Below are positions 1 to 11,450 of a stretch of 64,000 nt of DNA, piece by piece. Positions within the stretch are counted from its first letter, which is position 1, and the number at the start of each line of letters is the position of its first letter. Origin of the DNA: Tragulus kanchil (taxonomy: Eukaryota; Chordata; Mammalia; Artiodactyla; Tragulidae); NCBI GenBank assembly GCA_022376925.1, contig JAIOJX010000030.1:174091298-174155297 (forward strand), in the 5' to 3' direction. The notes below the pieces were generated by a model. It was not told the origin of the DNA. It saw nothing but the letters and a program-made list of their open reading frames with translations, and made no database searches. Made by a program: the position numbers and the translations under genes.

Positions 1-129
1 CTGGAGCGCATGCGCCCAGAGCCAGTGCTCTGCAACAGGAGAGATCACTGCTATGGGAGGCCCACACAGGCCAAAGAACAAAGATGGATGAAAATAAATA
101 AATGAAAGAACAAATAAAATTTTAAAAAA
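1..129 (+). mobile_element. CHR-like SINE, type I, 3' part only
   Basis: This is the body and A-rich tail of the SINE that is complete at 1066-1327. The first half lies outside the window. Confidence 0.8.
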
Positions 130-660
130 GAAAAGAAATATATACATAGACAGGCATAAGCAGTAAGGATGGGAACTGGAGACTCTGCCGATCTCGTGGA
201 TCAAGAACCCTAAACACATTCACTCAATCTTCTTTTATTGATAGCTTAAGCATCTGGGAAATGTTTCCAATCAGCGTAGACTAGGACTCAGTCATGTCCC
301 CAGTCAACGACTATCCTTGAGACTCTATGTTGTTTATATTATTTCTTTAAGGGAGACGGCCTGCTGCAGCAAGGGGGCACCTGGACCTGTAAGAAGTTCA
401 AAGGAGTCTGGTCTGTGTGGGCGCACAGCGTTCTTACATGCGCTGACCCGGCGTTCCTAAGTCCACAGCAGCCCTCCTCTATCTGTTCTTCCAGGCTAGC
501 GTGACCCTAGTTGATGAGCCCATATTATGTCTCAATTCTCCCTGTTATATTTCTCTTTAATTGTTTTTTCTCCTTCCAAGCCGTCTTTCTCAAGGTTTAG
601 CCAAGGCTGCAAAGACTTCTGCTGACTTGTCTGCCACAGCTGTGCATCAATGTAAATCAA
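130..660. other. Unclassified sequence, no gene seen
   Basis: Mixed-composition sequence with a few CpGs around 415-450. No reading frame or repeat family is recognised. It recurs at 1328-1858 in copy B of D1. Confidence 0.5.
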
Positions 661-665
661 TTACG

Positions 666-671
666 TGTGTG

Positions 672-722
<51 letters not shown>
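666..722. repeat. (TG)n/(TA)n microsatellite
   Basis: A short TG stretch runs into about 20 TA units. The second copy is at 1864-1919. Such a run gives spurious YIYIYI reading frames. Confidence 0.9.
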
Positions 723-724
<2 letters not shown>

Positions 725-1065
725 CCCCTCTCTTTTGGGCCTCTTTCCCCTCTCCTGACCCACCTCTCTAGGCCATCACAGAGCACCAGCCCGGGCTCCC
801 AGTGTTATATAGCAGCTTCCCACTAGTTATCTATTGGTAGTATATATATGCCAATACTACTTTTTCAGTTCATCCCACCCTCTCCTTCCCATGCTGTGTT
901 TTTCATGCCTGAGTTTGAAAAGGCTTCTTTCCTTTGTGACTTACTTGAAGCCTTTGTACCCTTTTAACGTTTGTTTAAGCTTCACTCCACCTGACACAAT
1001 TGGTCATTCCTCTGATCTCCCTAAGTGCTTACCAAAAGTGACTTAAGTGTGCCAGGCCATGCATA

Positions 1066-1327
1066 GGGCTTCCCTGGTGGTCCAGTGGGTAAAGAGTCTG
1101 CCTTGCAGTGCAAGCGGCACCAGTTCAATCCCTGGCACGGGAAGATCCCACATGCCGCAGTTCAGCTGGACTGGTGTGTCCAATTATGAGCCAGTGTTCT
1201 GGAGCGCATGCGCCCAGAGCCAGTGCTCTGCAACAGGAGAGATCACTGCTATGGGAGGCCCACACAGGCCAAAGAACAAAGATGGATGAAAATAAATAAA
1301 TGAAAGAACAAATAAAATTTTAAAAAA
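1066..1327 (+). mobile_element. CHR-like tRNA-Glu SINE, type I
   Basis: The head, cttccctggtggtccagtgg, matches a tRNA-Glu A-box region, and ccagttcaatccctgg is the B box. The body follows: gatcccacatgcc, tgtgtccaattatgagccag, ggagcgcatgcgcccagagc, gaggcccacacaggcc, then gatggatgaaaataaataaa and an A-rich tail. Type I marks are agagtctgcc in the head and aattatgagccag in the body. The framework (gatcccacatgcc, gcaacaggagaga, gaggccc) resembles the CHR SINEs of Cetartiodactyla. No clear target-site duplication. Confidence 0.85.
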
Positions 1328-1869
1328 GAAAAGAAATATATACATAGACAGGCATAAGCAGTAAGGATGGGAACTGGAGACTCTGCCGATCTCGTGGATC
1401 AAGAACCCTAAACACATTCACTCAATCTTCTTTTATTGATAGCTTAAGCATCTGGGAAATGTTTCCAATCAGCGTAGACTAGGACTCAGTCATGTCCCCA
1501 GTCAACGACTATCCTTGAGACTCTATGTTGTTTATATTATTTCTTTAAGGGAGACGGCCTGCTGCAGCAAGGGGTCACCTGGACCTGTAAGAAGTTCAAA
1601 GGAGTCTGGTCTGTGTGGGCGCACAGCGTTCTTACATGCGCTGACCCGGCGTTCCTAAGTCCACAGCAGCCCTCCTCTATCTGTTCTTCCAGGCTAGCGT
1701 GACCCTAGTTGATGAGCCCATATTATGTCTCAATTCTCCCTGTTATATTTCTCTTTAATTGTTTTTTCTCCTTCCAAGCCGTCTTTCTCAAGGTTTAGCC
1801 AAGGCTGCAAAGACTTCTGCTGACTTGTCTGCCACAGCTGTGCATCAATGTAAATCAATTACGTGTGTG

Positions 1870-1922
<53 letters not shown>

Positions 1923-2227
1923 CCCCTCTTTGGGCCTCTTTCCCCTCTCCTGACCCACCTCTCTAGGCCATCACAGAGCACCAGCCCGGGCTCCCAGTGT
2001 TATATAGCAGCTTCCCACTAGTTATCTATTGGTAGTATATATATGCCAATACTACTTTTTCAGTTCATCCCACCCTCTCCTTCCCATGCTGTGTTTTTCA
2101 TGCCTGAGTTTGAAAAGGCTTCTTTCCTTTGTGACTTACTTGAAGCCTTTGTACCCTTTTAACGTTTGTTTAAGCTTCACTCCACCTGACACAATTGGTC
2201 ATTCCTCTGATCTCCCTAAGTGCTTAC

Positions 2228-2942
2228 AGTGAAGCCACACTTGAATCCCACCATGAGCTGCCTCTGCTGCCTTTAATTGTTCCACATGTGCTGATGATGT
2301 GCACAGTCCTGATGTCTTATTTTCTCTGTGCACTCCATAATGTCCAGTCCTATGCACAGAATAAGAGCTCAAAAAAAATTGTTTTTTTCAAATTGAGTTT
2401 GCTCACATCTCATAACAATCTCTTCCAGTGATGGCAATTGAAAGGGCCTTCTGTGAAATTGAAATCTTAAGCATAAGGATGCTTTGAATATTTGATGATG
2501 ACAATAAAGTCAGTAATATATTCCTTTCACTTTCAACTCTTACAAAACTAGTAACCAGTTCAAAAAATTTAACTCATGGCTCAATTATAAAACAAAACTT
2601 AGAATACTGCTTTAAAAAAAAAAAAGAAAATCTGTTCCTCCACCCCTTTCCTCCTACTCAGGGTTATCTCATTGCTAAGGTGTACTTGATATAAAAGCCT
2701 GTTTCTTTCTCTTTATTTTTCAGGTTTTTTTTTTTTTAATTTAGAAGAATACTGTTTAGAATCTATTTGAAAGACATAAAATCACATTGCTATGCTTTTC
2801 AAAGAGAGAGAAAATTAATTGATAGATCCCTTGTCTCCTCTCAAAATCCTCCTTATCTCCTGTCTAATTCGTTTATGTAATCACCACCTTCTGTTTCTTC
2901 CTGACTTTCCCGTCTCTCTTTTGGCCCCCTCTCTACAAATTC
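2228..2942. other. Unclassified sequence, no gene seen
   Basis: Unique AT-rich sequence with short A and T runs. No repeat or gene is recognised. Confidence 0.5.
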
Positions 2943-3009
2943 GGAGAGACATAGTTCTTTAACTCTTACCTTCCTTGGAGCAAACCTAACCGCAATGAGA
3001 GCTTTTTGA

Positions 3010-3970
3010 CCTACAGAGGCTTAATGTATCCAAATAAATAAAAATAAAATTAAAGGAAAGTAAAAAAGACCAAACTTGGAACAACTGTTCCCTGATGTTT
3101 TCCTGCAGGTTTTTTAGATCCCATGATTGATATGAAAGTCACAACACATCAGAAACTAAAGGAGACCTTATAACTTTATCCCATTCGCAGTATAAGAGGG
3201 CTCCAAGCCATAACTGGGAAACAATAGACACATTTCAGTAATACGTATGTCTAGACCATAGTATATACCATTTGTGGTCCCTCTGCAATGGACATGGAAA
3301 TATAAAATCACCATTATTTTACTGTTTTCAAATAAATTTGAAAATGAGCCTTGTCACATTTAAATATTAACTCATAAATGTATGGTTATGCCAGATGAGA
3401 ATAAATACTTCCAGGGCATACTACTGCTGGTTGCTACTACTGAAGTTGTGTTACTGTTAATATCCTATTTGATTTATCCAGCAGTTCTCTTTCAGAAAGC
3501 TTAAGGACACACATACTTTAGTATTTCTCAAGGAACCTCACCATGTCTGCAATGGAAAATTTCACAACCACCAGAACAAAAAATACCTCAGTTGTAAAAC
3601 ACTGATCTATAATTTAAAGGTGAATATCTTCTCTTAGAGATTAATAGCATGGTGAATAAATGGCCAGAACTATGGATCAGTAGTGGTGGAAAAAATAACT
3701 CATTATGTTATTAATGTGATTTACATTTTAATACTATAAACCTATTACTAAATTTTTGTGTCTAGTTTATGTTAATACATTTATCTTTTTACTTTTACAT
3801 TAAATTTTAAAGTGATTTATAAGCCACCATTACAGTATTACTATTTTTTGTATTTGTCTATATATTACCTTTACCAGTAACTTTTATACTATTGTATACT
3901 TTCATGTTGTTATTTGATTCCATTTGTCTCAACTTGAAGAACTCACTTTATCTACGTTAAAAAAACAAGA
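3010..3970. other. AT-rich unclassified sequence
   Basis: Long AT-rich stretch without reading frames or recognised repeats. It is repeated at 4132-5090 in copy B of D2. Confidence 0.5.
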
Positions 3971-3974
3971 AGGA

Positions 3975-4062
3975 GGCTTCCCTGGTGGTCCAGTCAGTAA
4001 GGACACCGCCTTGTAGTGCAAGGGTAAATTCAATCCCTGGCAGAAGGGTAGCAGTTCAATCC
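3975..4062 (+). mobile_element. CHR-like SINE head, truncated at a junction
   Basis: Identical to the start of the SINE at 5093 through gtagtgcaaggg. It then turns into a garbled double version of the B-box region before copy B of D2 begins. Truncated by the duplication, not by retroposition. Confidence 0.8.
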
Positions 4063-5092
4063 CTGGAGAGACATAGTTCTTTAACTCTTACCTTCCTTGG
4101 AGCAAACCTAACCGCAATGAGAGCTTTTTGACCTACAGAGGCTTAATGTATCCAAATAAATAAAAATAAAATTAAAGGAAAGTAAAAGACCAAACTTGGA
4201 ACAACTGTTCCTGATGTTTTCCTGCAGGTTTTTAGATCCCATGATTGATATGAAAGTCACAACACATCAGAAACTAAAGGAGACCTTATAACTTTATCCC
4301 ATTCGCAGTATAAGAGGGCTCCAAGCCATAACTGGGAAACAATAGACACATTTCAGTAATACGTATGTCTAGACCATAGTATATACCATTTGTGGTCCCT
4401 CTGCAATGGACATGGAAATATAAAATCACCATTATTTTACTGTTTTCAAATAAATTTGAAAATGAGCCTTGTCACATTTAAATATTAACTCATAAATGTA
4501 TGGTTATGCCAGATGAGAATAAATACTTCCAGGGCATACTACTGCTGGTTGCTACTACTGAAGTTGTGTTACTGTTAATATCCTATTTGATTTATCCAGC
4601 AGTTCTCTTTCAGAAAGCTTAAGGACACACATACTTTAGTATTTCTCAAGGAACCTCACCATGTCTGCAATGGAAAATTTCACAACCACCAGAACAAAAA
4701 ATACCTCAGTTGTAAAACACTGATCTATAATTTAAAGGTGAATATCTTCTCTTAGAGATTAATAGCATGGTGAATAAATGGCCAGAACTATGGATCAGTA
4801 GTGGTGGAAAAAATAACTCATTATGTTATTAATGTGATTTACATTTTAATACTATAAACCTATTACTAAATTTTTGTGTCTAGTTTATGTTAATACATTT
4901 ATCTTTTTACTTTTACATTAAATTTTAAAGTGATTTATAAGCCACCATTACAGTATTACTATTTTTTGTATTTGTCTATATATTACCTTTACCAGTAACT
5001 TTTATACTATTGTATACTTTCATGTTGTTATTTGATTCCATTTGTCTCAACTTGAAGAACTCACTTTATCTACGTTAAAAAAACAAGAAGGA

Positions 5093-5352
5093 GGCTTCCC
5101 TGGTGGTCCAGTCAGTAAGGACACCGCCTTGTAGTGCAAGGGGTACCAGTTCAATCCCTGGCCTGAGAAGATCCCACGTGCTGTGGAGCAGCTGGATGGA
5201 TGTGTCCAACTACCGAGTTGAAGCCCTGGGGCATATGCGCCCAGAGCTGTGCTCTGCAACCAGAGAGGCCACTGCGATGGGAAGCCCACACAGGCCAAAG
5301 AATAAAGATGGATGAAAATAAAAAAATAAATAACCAATAAAAGAGGCCAAAA
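5093..5352 (+). mobile_element. CHR-like tRNA-Glu SINE, type II
   Basis: Type II marks are ggacaccgcc in the head and ccaactaccgag in the body. The 3' end reads ccaataaaagaggccaaaat, as in type I copies, so this copy is intermediate between the subfamilies. It sits directly upstream of the L1 that starts near 5353. Confidence 0.85.
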
Positions 5353-6671
5353 TTTAAAAAATAAACAAATAAGAAGGATCTAAGAAAAACACCCTATCTT
5401 TAAACCTCAAGGAACTAGAAAAAGAAGAAGAAATTAAGTCGAAAGTTAGTGGAGAAAGGAAATAAAAATCATAGTATAAATAAGTGACATAGTCTATAAA
5501 GCAATATTTTAAAAGATCACTGAAACAAAGAGTTGCTTTTTGAAGAGACAAAAAAAAATTGATGACCTTTCACTATACTAACTAACAATGAAAGAAACAG
5601 AAGACTCAAATATCTGAAATCTTAAAAAGAAGAAGAAAATCTTACAACTGATATCATAGGAATAAAAAGGTTCAAAAGGACTACAAAGAACAGTTATAGG
5701 CCAACAAATTAGACAGCCTAGGAAAAAGTGGATAAGTTCCTAGAAATATACAACTTACAAAGACTGAATCATGAAGAAATAAAAAACTGAACACATTGGC
5801 AACAAATAAGCACATTGAATCAGTAATCAAAAGGCTCCCAACAACAATGACAACCACCACCTCAGGACCAGATAGTCCACTGGTAAATTCTATGAAACAG
5901 TTACAGAAGAATTAACAGCAATTCTTCTCAGACTCAAGCTCATTTTATTAGGTCACCATTACCCTCCCAAAACCCATAAGGACATTCTAAGAAAATAAAA
6001 TTGTAGACCATAACAGACCAGCGTTCTTGAAGAACATAAACCATTCTCAAACAAAATACTAGCTAAACCAAACTCAACAGTAAATTAAAAGAATCATACA
6101 CCGTGATCAAGTGGAATTTATTTCTAGGAGGTAAGAATTGTTCAAAATATGCAAATCAGTACATGTGATCTATCATATTAATATAATGAAGAATAAAAAT
6201 CATATGATCTCAATGGATACAAAAAATAGCATTTGACTAAATCACACTTTTATAATAAAAACAGTCAACAAAGTAGACATAGATGGAATTTAACTCAACA
6301 TAATAAAGACCATATAAAAAACAAGCCCACAACTAGCATCACAGTCAATAGTAACATACTGAAGATCTTTCCTCAAAGGTATAGATCAAATCATGGATGC
6401 CCACTATTACTATTTCTATTCACAATAGTCCACTGCAATTTCTAACCAGAGTAATTAGGCAAGATCAAGAAATGAAAGGTGGCCAAATCAGAAAGGATGA
6501 AATAAAATTAACCCTATTTGAAGATAACATGCATTTATACATGGAAAACTGTAAATTCTAAACACACAGGCACACACACGTACACACACACCTGTTAGAA
6601 CTAATGGGTAAATTCAGTAAAGTTACAGGATATAAAATTAACATACAGACATCAGTTTCTTTTTTTAAAAA

Positions 6672-6981
6672 GAAAAGATTTATTTATTTATTTGGGGGAG
6701 GTGGGGAGGGAGGGGAGCAGGCGGGCTACTTCTATTGGTCTTTCATTTGTCCATTTTCATCCATCTCTGTTCTTTGGCCCGTGTGGGCCTCCCATCGCGG
6801 TGGCCTCTGTTGTCACAGAGCACCGGCTCTGGGCGCATGCGCTCCAGAGCTCCGGCTCAGTAATTGGACACATTGGTCCAGCTGCTCTGTGGCACGTGGG
6901 ATCTTCCCAGACCAGGGATGGAACCGGTGCCCCCTGCACTGCAAGGTGGTGTCCTTACCCACTGGACCACTAGGGAAGCCC
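6672..6981 (-). mobile_element. CHR-like SINE, type II with C-rich tail (second copy 7840-8149)
   Basis: Reads on the minus strand from gggcttccctagtggtccag. Type II marks are aaggacaccacc and aattactgagccgg. After ccaatagaagtagcccgcc the tail runs through a C-rich block and then (aaat)n ctttt, a tail shared only with the SINE at 61424. It is inserted in the T-rich tail of the SINE at 6985, between two ttctttttt strings. Confidence 0.85.
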
Positions 6982-6984
6982 AGG

Positions 6985-7260
6985 TTCTTTTTTTATTTTG
7001 ACCACTTTTATTGGCTTTTTATTTATTTATTTTCATCCATCTTTATTCTTTGGCCTGTGTGGGCCTCCAATTGCAGTGGCCTCTCTCCTTGCAGAGCACC
7101 AGCTCTGGGTGCATGCATATCAGAGCGCTGACTTATAATTGGACACACCAGTCCAGCCGCTCCGTGGCATGTGGGATCTTCTGGGGCCAGGGATCAAACC
7201 GGTGCCCCTTGCACTGCAAGGCAGACTCTTTACTCCCTGGACCACCAAAGCAGCCCACAA
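6985..7260 (-). mobile_element. CHR-like SINE, type I, host of a nested SINE (second copy 8153-8428)
   Basis: Minus-strand head with agagtctgcc and body with aattataagtc (type I). The target-site duplication acatcagttt at 6649-6658 and 7261-7270 flanks this SINE together with the one at 6672. This one therefore inserted in the L1 first, and the other landed in its tail. Confidence 0.85.
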
Positions 7261-9447
7261 ACATCAGTTTTATATCAACACAATAACAATAAACCATCCA
7301 AGAAGGAAATGAAAACAATTCTATTTCTCATAGTCTCAAAAAGAATAAAATACCAAGGAATAAATTTACCCAAGGAAATGAAAGATCTGTATACTGAAAA
7401 CCATAAACTGCTGATAAGAGAAATTAAAGAAAAATGAATAAATGAGAATACATCCCACATTCATGGACTAGAAATAATATTATTAAAATGGCCATGCTAT
7501 TACCAAAAATAGCATTTGATCTAAAGATTAAGTACTATCCCAATCAGAATTCCAAAGGCATTATTCATAGGCGTAGATAAAAATAATCCAGATCATATGG
7601 TATCACAAAAGACCACAAACGGACAAAGTAAATCCTGAGAAACAAGGTGGCCAAATCAGAAAGGATGAAATAAAATTAACCCTATTTGAAGATAACATGC
7701 ATTTATACATGGAAAACTGTAAATTCTAAACACACAGGCACACACACGTACACACACACCTGTTAGAACTAATGGGTAAATTCAGTAAAGTTACAGGATA
7801 TAAAATTAACATACAGACATCAGTTTCTTTTTTTAAAAAGAAAAGATTTATTTATTTATTTGGGGGAGGTGGGGAGGGAGGGGAGCAGGCGGGCTACTTC
7901 TATTGGTCTTTCATTTGTCCATTTTCATCCATCTCTGTTCTTTGGCCCGTGTGGGCCTCCCATCGCGGTGGCCTCTGTTGTCACAGAGCACCGGCTCTGG
8001 GCGCATGCGCTCCAGAGCTCCGGCTCAGTAATTGGACACATTGGTCCAGCTGCTCTGTGGCACGTGGGATCTTCCCAGACCAGGGATGGAACCGGTGCCC
8101 CCTGCACTGCAAGGTGGTGTCCTTACCCACTGGACCACTAGGGAAGCCCAGGTTCTTTTTTTTTTATTTTGACCACTTTTATTGGCTTTTTATTTATTTA
8201 TTTTCATCCATCTTTATTCTTTGGCCTGTGTGGGCCTCCAATTGCAGTGGCCTCTCTCCTTGCAGAGCACCAGCTCTGGGTGCATGCATATCAGAGCGCT
8301 GACTTATAATTGGACACACCAGTCCAGCCGCTCCGTGGCATGTGGGATCTTCTGGGGCCAGGGATCAAACCGGTGCCCCTTGCACTGCAAGGCAGACTCT
8401 TTACTCCCTGGACCACCAAAGCAGCCCACAAACATCAGTTTTATATCAACACAATAACAATAAACCATCCAAGAAGGAAATGAAAACAATTCTATTTCTC
8501 ATAGTCTCAAAAAGAATAAAATACCAAGGAATAAATTTACCCAAGGAAATGAAAGATCTGTATACTGAAAACCATAAACTGCTGATAAGAGAAATTAAAG
8601 AAAAATGAATAAATGAGAATACATCCCACATTCATGGACTAGAAATAATATTATTAAAATGGCCATGCTATTACCAAAAATAGCATTTGATCTAAAGATT
8701 AAGTACTATCCCAATCAGAATTCCAAAGGCATTATTCATAGGCGTAGATAAAAATAATCCAGATCATATGGTATCACAAAAGACCACAAACGGACAAAGT
8801 AAATCCTGAGAAACAAGGCCCAAACTGGAGCTGTCACACTTCTTGATTTCAAAGTATATTACAAAGTTACAGTAATGAAAAGAATACAGGCATAAACATA
8901 GGCATGTAGTTCAATGGAACAGAATACAGAGCCTCCAAATAAATCCACATATATACAGTCAACTCATCTTCCACAAGGGTGTCAAGAATGCACAATGGGG
9001 ACATGATAGTCTCTTCAATAAATGGTGTTGGGGAAACTAGATAATGATGCAAAAGAATGAAATTGGAGCCTTATCTTACTCATAGACAAAATTAAAATCT
9101 AAATGGATTAAACTTATATGTAAGGCCTGATACTCTAAAACTCATAAATGAAAACATAGGAAGAGAACTTCTTGACCTTGGTCTTAGTAATGATTTTTTT
9201 GCATATGATACCAAAAGCACAGGAATCAAAAGCAAAAACAGACCAAATCAGACTTAAAAACTTCTGCACAGTGAAGGAAACAATCAAAATTAAAAGGTAA
9301 CCTGCAAGATGGTAGAAAATATTTGTAAACCATGTATTTAGTTGGCCTATATCCAAAATATATAAGAAATTCCTCAATCTTAAAAGCCAAAAAAAATGAA
9401 AACCCGAAAAACAGCAACAACAAAAAAACTCAGTTAGACAATGAGTA

Positions 9448-9724
9448 GGGGCTTCCCTGGTGGTCCAGTGGGTGAAGAGTCTGCCTTGCAGTGCAAGGGA
9501 CGCCAGTTTGATCCCTGGCCCAGGAAGATCCCACGTACTGTGGAGCGGCTTGACCAGTGTGTCCAATTAGGAGCCAGCACTCTGGAGCGCATGTGCCCAG
9601 AGCCAATGCTTTGCAATAAGAGAGGCCACTGCAATTGGAGGCCCACACAGGCCAAAGAATAAAGATCGATGAAAAAATAAATAAATAAAAATGAATAAAA
9701 GAGGCCAAAATTAAAAGAAAGAAA
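9448..9724 (+). mobile_element. CHR-like SINE, type I
   Basis: Type I marks are agagtctgcc and aattaggagccag. Ends gaggccaaaattaaaag. Target-site duplication aatgagta at 9440-9447 and 9725-9732. Inserted in the L1. Confidence 0.87.
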
Positions 9725-9783
9725 AATGAGTAAAGGACTTGAATAGACATCTGTCCAAAGAAGACATAAAAATGGCCAACCAA

Positions 9784-9988
9784 CACGTGTGGAAAAGATA
9801 GCTATTGTCATTGTGCTAAGGGAATAGGAGTGCCTACAATCACTTGGGGCGATGGTCCGGAGGGGTGGGAGGTGGGGAACTGGGTGGGTGAGTGGGGGGT
9901 CCAGGAATATGCATATGAATGATCTGGGAACATACATGTCGGTGAACAACAAAGCTCTGTAAAATCTTTAAAATAAAGAATTGAAAAA
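9784..9988 (+). mobile_element. Short L1-like 3' end inserted in the older L1
   Basis: Contains ggaggggtgggaggtgggga and ends aaaataaagaattg plus a poly-A run. It is flanked by aaaaatggccaaccaa at 9768-9783 and again near 9988-10004, a clear target-site duplication. The same 3' end occurs at 18460-18660. Confidence 0.75.
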
Positions 9989-10153
9989 AAAAATGGCCAA
10001 CCAATATACGAAAAGGCACTCAACACCACCAATCATCAGGGAAATGCAAATCACAACCACAATGAGAAATACTTCACCTGTTCAGATGGTTATTAATAGA
10101 AAGAGTAAACATGTTGGTGAGGTAGAAGAGAAAACTGAATCCTTGCATAGTTT

Positions 10154-10430
10154 CTTTTTTTTTTTTTTTTTTGGCCACTTCTATTGGTCTTTCATTTACC
10201 TATTTTCATCCATCTTTGTTCTTTGGCCTGTGTGGGCTTCCCATCACAGTGATCTCTCTCATCACAGAGCACCGGCACTGAGCACATGTGCTTCAGAGCT
10301 CCCGCTGGATAGTTGGACACATCGGTCCAGCCGCTCCACGGCATGGGGGATCTTCCCAGGCCAGGGGTCAAACTGGCTCCCCTTGCACTGCAAGGCAGTG
10401 TCCTTACCCATTGGACCACCAGGGAAGCTT
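10154..10430 (-). mobile_element. CHR-like SINE, type II
   Basis: Minus-strand head with aaggacactgcc and body with ccaactatccagcgg. Target-site duplication ccttgcatagttt / ccttgcacagttt at 10141-10153 and 10431-10443, with one mismatch. Confidence 0.88.
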
Positions 10431-11030
10431 CCTTGCACAGTTTTGAAAGTAAAATGTTACAGCCATTTTATAAAACTACATGGAAATTCCTCAAAAAATT
10501 AAAAATGGAATACAAAATGATCCAGTTATTCCATTTCTGGGTATATATTTGAAATAATTGAAATGTATACCTCAAAGGTATATCTGCACTGCAATATTCA
10601 TTGCACCATTTTTCATAATACCCAAAATATGTATATAATCCAAATGTCCATTGATATATGGATAAAGAAGATGTAGAATATTCATCCAATAGAATATTTT
10701 TCAAGCTTAACAAAAGAAATCCTGCCTTTTATGACAACATGGATGATCCTGGAGGATATTATATTAAGGGAAATAGTCATTCACAGAGGGAATGCGTGAT
10801 TTTACTTAGGTATCCAAAATAGGCAGACTTGTAGAAGGAAGTATAGAATGGCAGTTGCCAGAAGCTGGGAGGAGAGGGAAATGAGGTGCTGTTGTTCAAC
10901 AGGTATAAAGTCTCAGTTATGCCAGAATGAATAAATCCTAGAAATTGGCTGTCCAACATTCTGCCTATAGTTAACAATACAGCAGTGAGCAGTAAGCATT
11001 TGTTAAGAGAGGAGATCTCATGTTAAGTAT

Positions 11031-11031
<1 letters not shown>

Positions 11032-11068
<37 letters not shown>
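11032..11068. repeat. (CA)n microsatellite
   Basis: About 18 uninterrupted AC units within the L1 3' region. Confidence 0.95.
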
Positions 11069-11071
<3 letters not shown>

Positions 11072-11344
11072 CACATAACCAAAAACAAAGAAAGGAAAAT
11101 TTTGGATGTGATGGTTATATCCATTGCCCCAACTGTGGTGATGGTTTTGTGGTATATGCATATATCCAAGCACATTAAATTACATATATTAAATATGCGC
11201 AGCATTTTGATTTAAAAGCAGTTTTAGAAATAATGAAAATAATAAGCTGTTTAAACAGAGGGTCTCACAAATTATGTAGTTAGCTCTGTTGGGGTTGTAT
11301 TTCTTTTCTCACTCTGTAGCTGAATGGACAAAATATTTCATATT

Positions 11345-11450
11345 TTGCAGCTGTATCTCCTCATATATAAAGTGGTAATAGTGATAGCTCACTGTATTTC
11401 CAGGATGATTCAGTGAGATAAGGTATGCAAAGTACTTACCAATGTGCCTG
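11345..11450 (+). mobile_element. MIR fragment
   Basis: The order cctcatatataaagtggtaa, gatagctcac, gatgattcagtgagataa, gcaaagtacttaccaatgtg, cctg follows the second half of the MIR consensus. Diverged, as expected for an ancient mammal-wide SINE. Confidence 0.65.

Larger units (their letters stand above)
1..2227. repeat. Direct duplication D1 (copy A 1-1032, copy B 1199-2227)
   Basis: Bases 1-1032 recur from 1199 at an offset of 1198. The copies differ by single substitutions (ggggcac against gggtcac near 375/1573) and by a 3-bp deletion beside the (TA)n run. Copy A begins inside a SINE because the window starts there. Copy A ends at the shared string ctaagtgcttac, after which the two copies diverge. 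The 166 bp between them carry the 5' half of the SINE. Probable assembly overlap. Confidence 0.93.
2943..5143. repeat. Direct duplication D2 (A 2943-4024, B 4065-5143)
   Basis: Offset is 1122 at the start. The copies differ in homopolymers: gtaaaaaagacc against gtaaaagacc, gttccctg against gttcctg, ttttttag against tttttag. Copy A ends inside a SINE head. A 40-bp scrambled stretch that half-repeats the SINE B-box region joins it to copy B. Confidence 0.95.
6476..8818. repeat. Direct duplication D3 (A 6476-7647, B 7644-8818)
   Basis: A head-to-tail pair with no filler; the copies share about 4 bp (aagg) at the junction. The only clear difference is a T-run three bases longer in copy B (near 8155). 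It includes part of the L1 and two SINEs. Confidence 0.95.
5353..11220 (+). mobile_element. Old L1 LINE, sense strand, ORF2 remnant to 3' UTR
   Basis: L1 ORF2 text is readable but broken. Around 5400-5900 are the stretches before and into the reverse-transcriptase domain (ctcaaggaactagaaaaaga, gccaacaaattagacagcct, ctaggaccagat-like text near 5860). Near 7330-7440 the frame reads SKRIKYQGINLPKEMKDLY, the L1 KYLGINL region. Around 10500-10750 is the C-terminal region, followed by L1 3'-UTR text (aactgtggtgatggttttgt, 11128) and an AT-rich end. Many frameshifts and stops make it non-functional. It is interrupted by SINEs at 6672, 6985, 9448 and 10154, an L1-like 3' end at 9784, and duplication D3. 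The 5' end is truncated. Confidence 0.85.

Noticed and set aside
561..1953. Frames with a long YIYIYI repeat
   Set aside because: Translation of a (TA)n microsatellite.
6604..8302. Frames of about 175 codons at 6604 and 7772
   Set aside because: They read through L1 and antisense SINE sequence. The two are identical only because D3 duplicates the region.
9434..10502. Frames of 172-173 codons at 9434-9952 (minus) and 9981-10502 (plus)
   Set aside because: Composed of SINE and L1 sequence on either strand, with no family signature.
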